A stretch of 7,739 nt of DNA from Nocardioides sp. (lineage in GTDB: Bacteria > Actinomycetota > Actinomycetes > Propionibacteriales > Nocardioidaceae). Positions 1 to 6,050 of the stretch are shown in pieces. The stretch lies in contig JAKDNC010000159.1 in assembly GCA_030452025.1 (NCBI GenBank), positions 1 to 7,739 of the forward strand, in the 5' to 3' direction. The translations under genes and the position numbers were made by a program. The notes under the pieces were generated by a model. It did no database searches and was not told the DNA's origin. It worked only from the letters and a program-made list of their open reading frames with translations. The stretch's first letter is position 1. Every line of letters starts with the position of its first letter.

Positions 1-978
1 CGGGTCCTCGGGCTCCGGGGTCGGCGCAGGCTCCTGCGTCGGCGCAGGCTCCTGTGTCGGCGCAGGCTCCTGTGTCGGCTCGGGCTCCTGTGTCGGCTCG
101 GGGGACCCTGTCGGGTCCTGGCTCGGGTCCGCACTCGGGTCGCCTTCGGTCGGAGTCGTGTCGTCCGGCACCGTGTCCGTCTGGTCGTCTCCCTCCGCCG
201 CGCGGATCCGGGCTGCCTCCTCGAGTGCGGCCTGGCGACTGGTGGCCATCGAGACCGAAATGTTCTGCAGTCGGGCGAGCTCACCGATCAGCGCGTCCTT
301 CTCCCGCGCCACGGCGCTCGCTTCGGACATCGCGGCCTGCTGCGCACTGACTGCCGCACCACGGGCCCGGGAGGTCTCCTCCTCCAGCGAAGCAGCCCCC
401 TCGCGGGCAGTCTTCGCCTGCTCGCCGGCCAGCGTCGCGACCTTGAGGGAGGCGGAGTACGTCGCCCGGATGTCCTCGAGGGAGGAGTTGAGGTTGAAGG
501 TCGTGTTCGCGTGCTCGATGGCGTCATCGACACCGGCCTCATCGACGAGTGCGGCCATGGTCGAGAGCTCCGGGGACATCTCGTAGGTCGCGGCCAACAC
601 CTCCGCGTAAGCCTTCTCGTGCTTGTCCAGCGTGGCGGCCGCGGATTTCGCGCGACGCTCTGCGGCCCGAACCTCCTTGCGGGCTTCACCGAGCTTCCAC
701 CGGGCTGCGCTCCATGCCTCCTGCGCCTGCGCGGCGGCGATGCTGGCGTTGTTGAGGCGTTGGTTGGCGAGGACCAGGTCGGCCTGCACAGCGCCCACGT
801 CACGCTCGGCCGATGACGCCGCAGCCCTGGCCCGGTCCACCTGCTGCTTGGTGGGGGCTTTCGCCTCTCCGTCATCCCCGCCGGCAGGATCGGCGACTGC
901 CGCCGGCACTGCCAGCGTCAACGAGAGGATGCCGGCGATGGCAGCCAGCAGTGGGCGTCCGGTGGTGTTCCGTCGCAC
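1..978 (-). CDS. Secreted coiled-coil protein, probable C40 (NlpC/P60) peptidoglycan hydrolase, N-terminal part only
   Basis: An uninterrupted frame of 326 codons starts at GTG (976-978) and runs off the window at base 1, so the C-terminus is missing. An AAAGGGG Shine-Dalgarno at 988-994, 9 nt upstream, supports this start, and no ATG competes. Residues 1-29 form a Sec signal peptide: RR, a Leu/Ala-rich core and an AVA cleavage site before D30. Residues about 40-260 are Ala/Glu/Arg/Lys-rich, nearly free of Pro and Gly, with heptad-like spacing, indicating a long coiled coil. From residue about 264 it changes to an acidic Pro/Thr/Glu linker with PTQEPA hexapeptide repeats. Secreted actinobacterial NlpC/P60 proteins have this layout: signal peptide, coiled coil that restrains the hydrolase, flexible linker, catalytic Cys-His domain. 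The catalytic domain is outside the window, so the hydrolase call rests on N-terminal resemblance and architecture. Another C-terminal cell-wall domain is possible. It is separated from the upstream unit by a terminator and has its own promoter region. Confidence 0.8.
   Translation of the reverse strand, partial: MRRNTTGRPLLAAIAGILSLTLAVPAAVADPAGGDDGEAKAPTKQQVDRARAAASSAERDVGAVQADLVLANQRLNNASIAAAQAQEAWSAARWKLGEARKEVRAAERRAKSAAATLDKHEKAYAEVLAATYEMSPELSTMAALVDEAGVDDAIEHANTTFNLNSSLEDIRATYSASLKVATLAGEQAKTAREGAASLEEETSRARGAAVSAQQAAMSEASAVAREKDALIGELARLQNISVSMATSRQAALEEAARIRAAEGDDQTDTVPDDTTPTEGDPSADPSQDPTGSPEPTQEPEPTQEPAPTQEPAPTQEPAPTPEPEDP
12..101. repeat. 18-bp tandem repeat (5 units) coding the Pro-rich linker
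   Basis: Five head-to-tail 18-bp units begin at 12, 30, 48, 66 and 84. Units 2-5 differ by only a few bases and unit 1 is more diverged. On the minus strand each unit encodes a PA/PE-PTQE hexapeptide, so copy number can change without breaking the frame. This is an extended linker of the secreted protein rather than an independent element. Confidence 0.85.
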
Positions 979-1036
979 GGTGATGTGCCCCTTTGCGGTT
1001 GGGAACCTCGGGCAACTTCCCCATCACCCGAGGCAC
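979..1036 (-). promoter_or_regulatory. Leader with mutually exclusive hairpins around the ribosome binding site
   Basis: Read on the minus strand, CCTCGGG (1033-1027) can pair perfectly with CCCGAGG (1012-1006) across a 14-nt loop. Two alternative pairings use parts of the same 5' arm. GTGCCTC (1036-1030) can pair with GGGGCAC (991-985), which contains the Shine-Dalgarno. GGTGATG (1028-1022) can pair perfectly with CATCACC (985-979), the spacer directly before the GTG start. The first hairpin therefore excludes both sequestering helices. This could be a translational on/off switch for the cell-wall protein. Pairings are read from the sequence; switching is inference, and no known riboswitch core was recognised. 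Confidence 0.35.
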
Positions 1037-1046
1037 TTTGAGCACG

Positions 1047-1075
1047 CTAATAGTCATCAGTCACAAAGGAAACAG
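1047..1075 (-). promoter_or_regulatory. Possible promoter of the coiled-coil protein gene
   Basis: On the minus strand a TATTAG hexamer (1052-1047) lies 17 nt after CTGTTT (1075-1070), in the most AT-rich stretch of the window. It would give a 5' leader of about 60 nt. The -10 match is moderate and the -35 match is poor, so an activator may be needed. Weak call. Confidence 0.3.
1060..1074 (+). promoter_or_regulatory. MtrA-box-like direct repeat
   Basis: The plus strand reads GTCACA-AAG-GAAACA, two hexamers spaced like the MtrA recognition pattern (roughly GTNACA-N3-GTNACA), with one departure in the second half. MtrA controls several actinobacterial cell-wall hydrolase genes, which fits the downstream gene. 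The box overlaps the proposed -35 region. The match is short and was judged by eye, so this is a hypothesis. Confidence 0.25.
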
Positions 1076-1118
1076 TTTTCACAGAAAAGTTTCAGCTCGT
1101 CGGCGTGTCGCCTTGACT

Positions 1119-1136
1119 AACTACATCGATGTAATT
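1119..1136. promoter_or_regulatory. Palindromic candidate operator
   Basis: TACATCGATGTA at 1122-1133 is a perfect 12-bp palindrome. With the flanking bases, 16 of 18 positions are symmetric. It lies between the terminator of the upstream operon and the promoter region of the coiled-coil protein gene, about 85 bp upstream of the proposed start site. It looks like a site for a dimeric transcription factor; which one cannot be told from the sequence. Confidence 0.35.
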
Positions 1137-1167
1137 CAGCGGCCCGGAGCGCACGTGGACGAAATGC

Positions 1168-1221
1168 GCGCTGACCCGGCGCGAACGTGCGTCGTGGTGC
1201 ACGTTCGCGCTGGGTCAGCGC
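1168..1221 (-). terminator. Strong hairpin terminator after the thiamine/PAP2 operon
   Basis: Two 23-nt arms (1168-1190 and 1199-1221) are complementary at 22 of 23 positions around an 8-nt loop. The one imperfect pair is G1178/T1211, a G-U wobble in a plus-strand RNA and a C-A mismatch in a minus-strand RNA. The hairpin begins 9 nt past the PAP2 stop codon. Only a short TTT run follows on the minus strand, as is common for actinobacterial terminators that lack a U tail. It could also be a dispersed intergenic repeat or protect the 3' end of the mRNA. Confidence 0.7.
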
Positions 1222-1230
1222 AGGTGACGC

Positions 1231-2274
1231 TCAGTCGTCGACGGGGACGTGTGACGTGGTCGTCGTCGGATAACTCCCCAACCCGTGTCTGTCGAACTTC
1301 TGCCCCGAGGCGAGTCCGCCCAGGTAGAAGGACACGACGCCCAGCGCGACACCGGCGATGTCGTCGGCGATGTAGTGCCAGCCGAAGTAGAGCGTTGCGA
1401 CGACGGTGATGCCGAAGTTGACCCACAGCACCCAGTGCAGCCAGCGGATCCTCAACGTGTACTGCGCCATCAGCGCCACCAGCAAGGTGATGGCGCAGTG
1501 CAGGCTCGCGAACCCCGCCACAGACTGCACCGCCGCATCGAAGTCACCCCAATAGACGTTGACGCGCCCGTAGGAGAGCGCCTCCATCAGTTGGGAGGCT
1601 CCAGTGTCGGCGAGGCTGTCGTAGAGCCAGGGGTATTCGAAGCCCGGGCCGAGCGTCGGGATCGCGTAGTACGACGCGGTGCCCAGGCTCCAGGCCAGGC
1701 ACTGGGAGGTGGCGAACCAGTAGCCGTAGCTGATGTTCGGGATCCAGACCAGGAACGCCGCCAGCACCAACGGGACCATCGGCAGGAACCACAGGTAGAT
1801 CGTGGAGAGGAAGTGGGCGCTCAGGTTGGTGCCGAGCAGGTCGTGCAGCACCGTGGCCGGCTCGTGCCCCAGGAAGATCGCCTTGTCCAGCAGGTGCAGG
1901 GAGCGGTCATGGGTCTTGATCCCCATCACCTCCGGCAGCGCGGACTTGAGGTTCCGGTAGCTCACGTAGGTGATGTAGAAGCAGACCAGCCCCAAGGCCA
2001 CCAGCGTGAGCCGCTCGCGGTTCCAGTGGGAGCGCCACCGGTCCCGGACGATCGGCCACATCACCTTGGGATTCATCTTCGAGGCCCACAGGGTCCGCGG
2101 CAACATGTCCAGGAGAATTGCCCCGAAGACGAGCAGCGGGAACCGCGCCCACGAGGGGCCGAGGAACCCCTCGGGATCGATCAGGCCCTTGCCGAGGCTG
2201 ACCGTGGTGAAAAGGGCGAGCCCACCCATGAGTGCTGCGACTCCGATGAGGAGTACATAGGCCCGGCGATACAC
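1231..2274 (-). CDS. PAP2/AUR1-like integral membrane phosphatase (347 aa)
   Basis: This is a multi-pass membrane protein with about eight hydrophobic segments, near residues 5-27, 43-60, 88-107, 155-177, 182-204, 255-273, 278-297 and 302-321. The C-terminal half has the PAP2 active-site pattern in its AUR1-like form: a conserved TLGPG stretch (207-211), SLHC with H259, and GWHYIADD with H300 and D304. In this superfamily the first histidine assists the leaving group, the second is the phosphorylated nucleophile and the Asp polarises it. Catalysis is on the extracytoplasmic face. The usual substrates are lipid phosphates or diphosphates; the substrate here is unknown. The GTG start (2272-2274) is forced by an in-frame TAG at 2284-2286 and by the need for a complete first membrane segment. 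The only purine-rich SD candidate (2292-2298) is 17 nt away, so initiation is probably weak. It follows the ATPase gene by 29 bp and probably belongs to the same transcript. Confidence 0.85.
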   Translation of the reverse strand: MYRRAYVLLIGVAALMGGLALFTTVSLGKGLIDPEGFLGPSWARFPLLVFGAILLDMLPRTLWASKMNPKVMWPIVRDRWRSHWNRERLTLVALGLVCFYITYVSYRNLKSALPEVMGIKTHDRSLHLLDKAIFLGHEPATVLHDLLGTNLSAHFLSTIYLWFLPMVPLVLAAFLVWIPNISYGYWFATSQCLAWSLGTASYYAIPTLGPGFEYPWLYDSLADTGASQLMEALSYGRVNVYWGDFDAAVQSVAGFASLHCAITLLVALMAQYTLRIRWLHWVLWVNFGITVVATLYFGWHYIADDIAGVALGVVSFYLGGLASGQKFDRHGLGSYPTTTTSHVPVDD

Positions 2275-2303
2275 CCGGGCAGTCTAGGTGACTCCCCCAG
2301 CGA

Positions 2304-3299
2304 TCATCGGCGGCCCACGACGGCGAGGCGCTCCGGATCCACTTCGAGATGCACGACTTCACCCACTCCGGGGCTTTTGTCCCCGCCAGCCGCGACGGCG
2401 CCCAATGGCCCGAGCCCCTCGACGTCCACGTCGAGCCGAAGCGTCTCGGGCGTCAGCCGCGAGGAGAGTACGACGCCTCGCAGCGGCCCTGCGCCGCTCA
2501 CCCGCAACGCGGATCGCCGCAACGCCACCACGCCGGCACCGGGAAGCCCCGCGGCTGTGAGGACCTTCGCCGCAGCGGCTCCCTCCAGCACCGAAGCGTA
2601 GCCCAGGAAGCTCGCCGCCTCAGCGTCGACCGGATGCTCCCAGACCTCGCCCAGGGTGCCGTCCTGGACCAGCCGGCCGGCACGCATCAACGCCATCCGG
2701 TCCGCGACCGCGAACGCCTCCTCATGGTCGTGAGTGACCAGCAGGGCTGTGGTACCGGCCTCGGTGAGGATCCCGCGAAGATCCTCGGCGAGGCGCTCCC
2801 GCAGTGTCTTGTCCAACGCGCTCAACGGCTCGTCGAGCAGCAGCAGGCTCGGTTCGACGGCCAATGCCCGCGCCAGCGCGACCCGCTGCCGTTCCCCGCC
2901 GGACAGCGTGGCCGGCGCCCGCTCGCCGTACCCACCCAGGCCGACCAGCTCGAGCAGCTCGCTGACACGCTCGCGGGTGCGCCCCCGGGGCGTGTGCCGG
3001 ATCCGCAGTGCGTAGGCGACGTTGGCGCCGACACTCTGGTGGCCGAAGAGCTGGCCGTCCTGGAACATCAACGCGAAGCCACGCTTGTGCGTGGGGACGC
3101 CGCGCAGGTCGCCGCCGTCGTGGAGGATCCTGCCGGAGAGCAAGGGCTCGAGCCCGGCCACCGCGCGCAGCAGGGTCGACTTCCCGCAACCCGAGGGTCC
3201 GAGGACGGCCAGCACATCTCCGGTCGCGATCTCCAGGGTCACGCCGTCGACCGCGGGGACGGAGCCGTAGGTGACCGTGACTCCCTCGATGGACAACAC
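2304..3299 (-). CDS. thiQ: Thiamine ABC transporter ATP-binding protein (ThiQ-like, 331 aa)
   Basis: This cytoplasmic ATPase powers the adjacent permease. All nucleotide-binding motifs are intact and in order: Walker A GPSGCGKST (34-42), Q-loop Gln80, signature LSGGERQR (132-139), Walker B LLLLDE (152-157), D-loop SALD (160-163) and switch His190. Residues after about 235 form an extra C-terminal domain, probably TOBE-like, making it longer than the roughly 230-residue enterobacterial ThiQ and closer in size to iron/spermidine-type ATPases (PotA/FbpC group). The thiamine assignment comes from the operon, because sequence alone does not separate these groups. Its GTG start is one base after the permease TGA stop. 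GGAGGG at 3307-3312, inside the end of the permease gene, is 7 nt upstream and is a good ribosome binding site, so the two genes are probably translationally coupled. Confidence 0.88.
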   Translation of the reverse strand: MLSIEGVTVTYGSVPAVDGVTLEIATGDVLAVLGPSGCGKSTLLRAVAGLEPLLSGRILHDGGDLRGVPTHKRGFALMFQDGQLFGHQSVGANVAYALRIRHTPRGRTRERVSELLELVGLGGYGERAPATLSGGERQRVALARALAVEPSLLLLDEPLSALDKTLRERLAEDLRGILTEAGTTALLVTHDHEEAFAVADRMALMRAGRLVQDGTLGEVWEHPVDAEAASFLGYASVLEGAAAAKVLTAAGLPGAGVVALRRSALRVSGAGPLRGVVLSSRLTPETLRLDVDVEGLGPLGAVAAGGDKSPGVGEVVHLEVDPERLAVVGRR

Positions 3300-3300
3300 C

Positions 3301-4929
3301 TCAGAACCCTCCCACGCCCGGCACCCGGAGCCTCTCGACGGCCAGCATCACCAGGCCGGTGGTCACGGCCAGGACCACCGAGGCGGCCAGCGCCATACCG
3401 TAGTTGTCCTGCCCCGGTTGGCCGAGCAACTGGAAGATCACCACCGGCAGGGTCGGGTGGTCCGAGCGCGAGATGAACGAGGTGGCCCCGAACTCGCCCA
3501 GCGAGACGGCGAAGGCGAACCCAGCGGCAGCCAGCAACGGTTTCCAGACCACGGCCAGGTCGATGGACACGACGGTGCGCAGCGGCCCGGCGCCAAGCGA
3601 CGCAGCCGCCTGACGCTGACGGTCATCGATCCCCGCAAGGACCGGCGCGATGGTGCGCACCACGAGCGGCATCGCCACCAGCGCCTGCGCCATCGGCACC
3701 AGCATCGGCGAGTCCCGGAAGTTCACCGTCGGCTGGTCGAGGGTGATCAGGAAGCCGAAGCCCAAGGTCACCGCGGAGACTCCCAGCGGCAGCATGAAGA
3801 ACCCGTCGAGGACACCGCGGAGTCGCCGTTCGGTCCCGGTGTGGGAGCGCCGGGTGACGATGATCGCGACCAATCCTCCGACCAGCAAGGCGATCCAGGT
3901 GGCGTCGAAGGCAGTCCGCAGCGAATTGACCAGCGCGTCGGTGACCCTGATCGCCTCGAGCTGGTCGCTGGTCCCCAGCCGATCGAGATTGCGGTAGTTG
4001 GCCAGGCTCCACCCATCGTCGACGGTGAATGAGCCGATCACCAGGGAGGCGATGGGGATGACCACCAGGGCGAGCACCAGTGTCGTGACCACCACCGCCG
4101 GGAGGTCGCCACGTCTGATCCGCTGCGGAGACGGCGTACGACGGTCCAGGGTCGGGGACGCCTGGGCCCGGGAGCGGTGGGCTGCGTAGAGCAGCAACGT
4201 GACCACGAGAAGCTGCAGCAGGCACAGCGCGGCCGCGGCCTGCAGGTCCAGGAGGTTGGTGGTCAGCAGGTAGATCTCCGTCTCGACGGTCGCGTAGCGC
4301 AGCCCGCCGAGCACCAGCACCACCCCGAACGCGGTGGCACAGAAGAGGAACACGACGGTGGCCGCGGAAATCATCGAGCCGCGCAGGGCGGGGACCGTGA
4401 CGGTGCAAAAGACCCGCCAGGGCGTCGCGCCGAGCGCGGCGGCCGCCTCCCCGGGGCGCGGGTCGAGGGACTCCCAGGTCGTCCCGACGGTCCGGACCAC
4501 GACGGCCAGGTTGAAGAAGACCATCGCCGCGATGATCGCCCAGGGCGAGTCGTCCAGGAAGCCGAGCCCCCATTGTTCGATCAGCTGGGTGAAGGCAATG
4601 CCGACCACCACCGTCGGGAGCACGAACGGCACCAGGAAGAACGCCCGCAAAAGGCCCCGCCCCGGGAACCGCAGCCGGTAGAGGACGTAAGCGGCCGGAA
4701 TGCCGAGCAACAGCGTGAGTGCGCAGGCCAGGCCGGCCGACCAGACGGTGAACCACAGGACCCGGTGCGTGCGCGGCCGGGCCAGGACGTCGAGAACCGC
4801 GCCGGGCGAGAAGTCGCCGCCGGGCCAGATCCCCTCGCCGAGCATCCCGCTGACCGGCAGCACGAAGAAGACGCCCAGCACCAGCAGCGGTCCCGCGGCG
4901 AGACCGGCGAGCGTGAGCAGCCGCCTCAT
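3301..4929 (-). CDS. thiP: Thiamine ABC transporter permease, fused two-domain (ThiP-like, 542 aa)
   Basis: This is the membrane channel of the importer. It has about twelve hydrophobic segments in two homologous halves, each with a binding-protein-dependent permease domain. The cytoplasmic coupling (EAA) loops that dock on the ATPase are visible twice: EAAAALGATPWR near 161-172 and QAAASLGAGPLR near 440-451. A hydrophilic linker rich in Arg, Ser and Pro (about 252-275) joins the halves. Length and fused architecture match ThiP and the FbpB/SfuB iron permeases, and the riboswitch and ThiB-like partner favour thiamine. The ATG start (4927-4929) has no convincing Shine-Dalgarno. It overlaps the stop of a 5-codon mini-frame in the tandem repeat upstream, so reinitiation from the lipoprotein gene is the likely mode of translation. 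Confidence 0.88.
   Translation of the reverse strand: MRRLLTLAGLAAGPLLVLGVFFVLPVSGMLGEGIWPGGDFSPGAVLDVLARPRTHRVLWFTVWSAGLACALTLLLGIPAAYVLYRLRFPGRGLLRAFFLVPFVLPTVVVGIAFTQLIEQWGLGFLDDSPWAIIAAMVFFNLAVVVRTVGTTWESLDPRPGEAAAALGATPWRVFCTVTVPALRGSMISAATVVFLFCATAFGVVLVLGGLRYATVETEIYLLTTNLLDLQAAAALCLLQLLVVTLLLYAAHRSRAQASPTLDRRTPSPQRIRRGDLPAVVVTTLVLALVVIPIASLVIGSFTVDDGWSLANYRNLDRLGTSDQLEAIRVTDALVNSLRTAFDATWIALLVGGLVAIIVTRRSHTGTERRLRGVLDGFFMLPLGVSAVTLGFGFLITLDQPTVNFRDSPMLVPMAQALVAMPLVVRTIAPVLAGIDDRQRQAAASLGAGPLRTVVSIDLAVVWKPLLAAAGFAFAVSLGEFGATSFISRSDHPTLPVVIFQLLGQPGQDNYGMALAASVVLAVTTGLVMLAVERLRVPGVGGF
3307..3312 (-). promoter_or_regulatory. Ribosome binding site of the ATPase gene
   Basis: GGAGGG on the minus strand lies within the last codons of the permease gene, 7 nt before the GTG start at 3299. 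It fixes the ATPase start and supports tight coupling between the two genes. Confidence 0.65.
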
Positions 4930-4963
4930 CGGGTGCGGATCATCGAGTGCGGCTCATCGAGTG
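4922..4963 (-). repeat. Triple 14-bp tandem repeat forming an ATGA stop/start relay
   Basis: On the minus strand three consecutive 14-mers read CACTCGATGAGCCG, CACTCGATGATCCG and CACCCGATGAGGCG (4963-4950, 4949-4936, 4935-4922). Each contains ATGA. In copy 1 the TGA is the stop of the lipoprotein gene and overlaps an ATG (4957) opening the 5-codon frame MSRTR. That frame stops in copy 2, overlapping an ATG (4943) that opens MIRTR. The second frame stops in copy 3, overlapping the permease ATG (4929). Only the copy-3 ATG is in frame with the permease. The likely origin is duplication of an ancestral 4-nt gene overlap. Confidence 0.85.
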
Positions 4964-6045
4964 ACCAGGTCGTTCCAGTCCGTGAGCCACTCCTGCCGGT
5001 GGGCGGCGATGTCGTCGGCCGGGACGTCGTAGGGATCCTCCGGCTGCACGGCGAACTCGGCCCACTCCGCAGGGAGCGTGGCGCTGGCGCTGACCGGAAA
5101 CATGTACATGCTGTCCGGGATCGCGGACTGTGCCTCGTCGCCGAGCAGGAAGTCGATGAACAGTTGCGCCCCGGCGGGGTTGTCGGCGCCCTCGAGGATC
5201 CCGGCGTACTCCACCTGCCGGAAGCACGTGTCGAGCAGCGCAGCGGTGGTCGACTTCTTGCTCTGCTTGTCAACGGTGAACGCCGGAGATGAGTCGTAGG
5301 AGACCACGATCGGCCGGTCCCCCTCGCCTCCGCCGGTGAACTCGCCGTAGTAGGCGTCGGTCCAGCCCTCGGTCAGCGTGGCGCCGTTGCCGAGCAGATC
5401 GCTCCAGTAGTCCTGCCAGCCGTCGTCGCCGTACTCCGCGATCGTGGCGAGCAGGAAGGCCAGGCCGGGCGAGCTCGTGGCCGCGCCCGGGACGGCGGTG
5501 AGGTCCTTGTACTGCGGATCGGTGAGGTCGTCGAGGGACTCCGGGGGTTCCTGCCCCTTCTTGTCGAACCAGGCCGTGTCGACGTTGACGCAGACCGACC
5601 CCTGGTCGACAGGCGCCAGCTGATCGGCCCCGTCACCTTCGAGGGCGAAGTCTCCGGCTCCCTCCGGCAGGTCGACATCGAGGTCGGCGAAGACCCCCTC
5701 GTCGACGGCGCGGGAGGCGAACGTGTTGTCGACGCCGAACGCCACGTCGCCACGCGGGTTGCCGTGGTTGAGGACCAGCGAGTTCGTCATCTTCCCGGCG
5801 TCGCCGGACTTGATGACCTGAACCTTCATCCCGGTCTTCTTCTGGAATGACTTCAGCAGCGGCTTCGGGAGGCTGAACGAGTCGTGGGAGATGACCTTCA
5901 GGGTCGTCCCGGCGACATCCTGGCTCCGGTCGCCCGACCCGGTGGTGTCGGTGTCGTTGTCGGCGCCGGACTCGCCGATGACCGAACAGGCCCCGAGCGC
6001 GAACACGGCTGCCATCGTGGGGATCATGCGCAAGGCGCGGTGCAT
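4954..6045 (-). CDS. thiB: Thiamine-binding lipoprotein of ABC importer (ThiB-like, 363 aa)
   Basis: This is the extracellular substrate-binding protein that delivers thiamine (possibly also its phosphates) to the permease. Residues 1-20 are a lipoprotein signal peptide ending in the lipobox LGAC, with Cys20 as the lipidated residue. A short acidic, Thr/Gly/Ser-rich tether (about 21-45) follows. The mature fold shows ThiB-family marks: VISHDSF (51-57), SGDAGKM (80-86), FGVDNTFASRA (103-113), TSSPGLAFLLA (190-200) and SYDSSPA (249-255). Its length is near the usual 330-360 residues. The ATG start (6043-6045) has AAGGGAG at 6051-6057, 5 nt upstream and inside the TPP riboswitch 3' end, so translation should fall when TPP is bound. 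The stop overlaps the first ATGA of the 14-bp repeat. HMP or another thiamine precursor is a possible alternative ligand. Confidence 0.92.
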   Translation of the reverse strand: MHRALRMIPTMAAVFALGACSVIGESGADNDTDTTGSGDRSQDVAGTTLKVISHDSFSLPKPLLKSFQKKTGMKVQVIKSGDAGKMTNSLVLNHGNPRGDVAFGVDNTFASRAVDEGVFADLDVDLPEGAGDFALEGDGADQLAPVDQGSVCVNVDTAWFDKKGQEPPESLDDLTDPQYKDLTAVPGAATSSPGLAFLLATIAEYGDDGWQDYWSDLLGNGATLTEGWTDAYYGEFTGGGEGDRPIVVSYDSSPAFTVDKQSKKSTTAALLDTCFRQVEYAGILEGADNPAGAQLFIDFLLGDEAQSAIPDSMYMFPVSASATLPAEWAEFAVQPEDPYDVPADDIAAHRQEWLTDWNDLVTR

Positions 6046-6050
6046 TCCGA

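Noticed and set aside
288..875. 195-codon minus-strand open frame with an Arg/Pro/Ser-rich product
   Set aside because: It is an out-of-frame shadow on the same strand as the coiled-coil protein gene, whose frame has a signal peptide, ribosome binding site and coherent domain layout.
979..1140. Cyclic-di-AMP (ydaO-type) riboswitch upstream of the cell-wall gene
   Set aside because: Such riboswitches are common before actinobacterial cell-wall hydrolases, but I could not find the conserved core, and the leader from the proposed promoter is only about 60 nt.
1285..2601. 438-codon plus-strand open frame
   Set aside because: It lies antisense to the PAP2 and ATPase genes, has a His/Gln/Arg/Pro-rich composition typical of GC-driven shadows and no recognisable domain. 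The other long plus-strand frames (2349-3476, 3271-4032, 4177-5292, 6193-7077, 7263-7727) fail for the same reason.
3301..4929. Iron(III) permease/ATPase assignment for the ABC system
   Set aside because: The permease and ATPase also resemble FbpB/FbpC-type iron importers. The ThiB-like binding protein and the TPP riboswitch at the head of the operon make thiamine much more likely.
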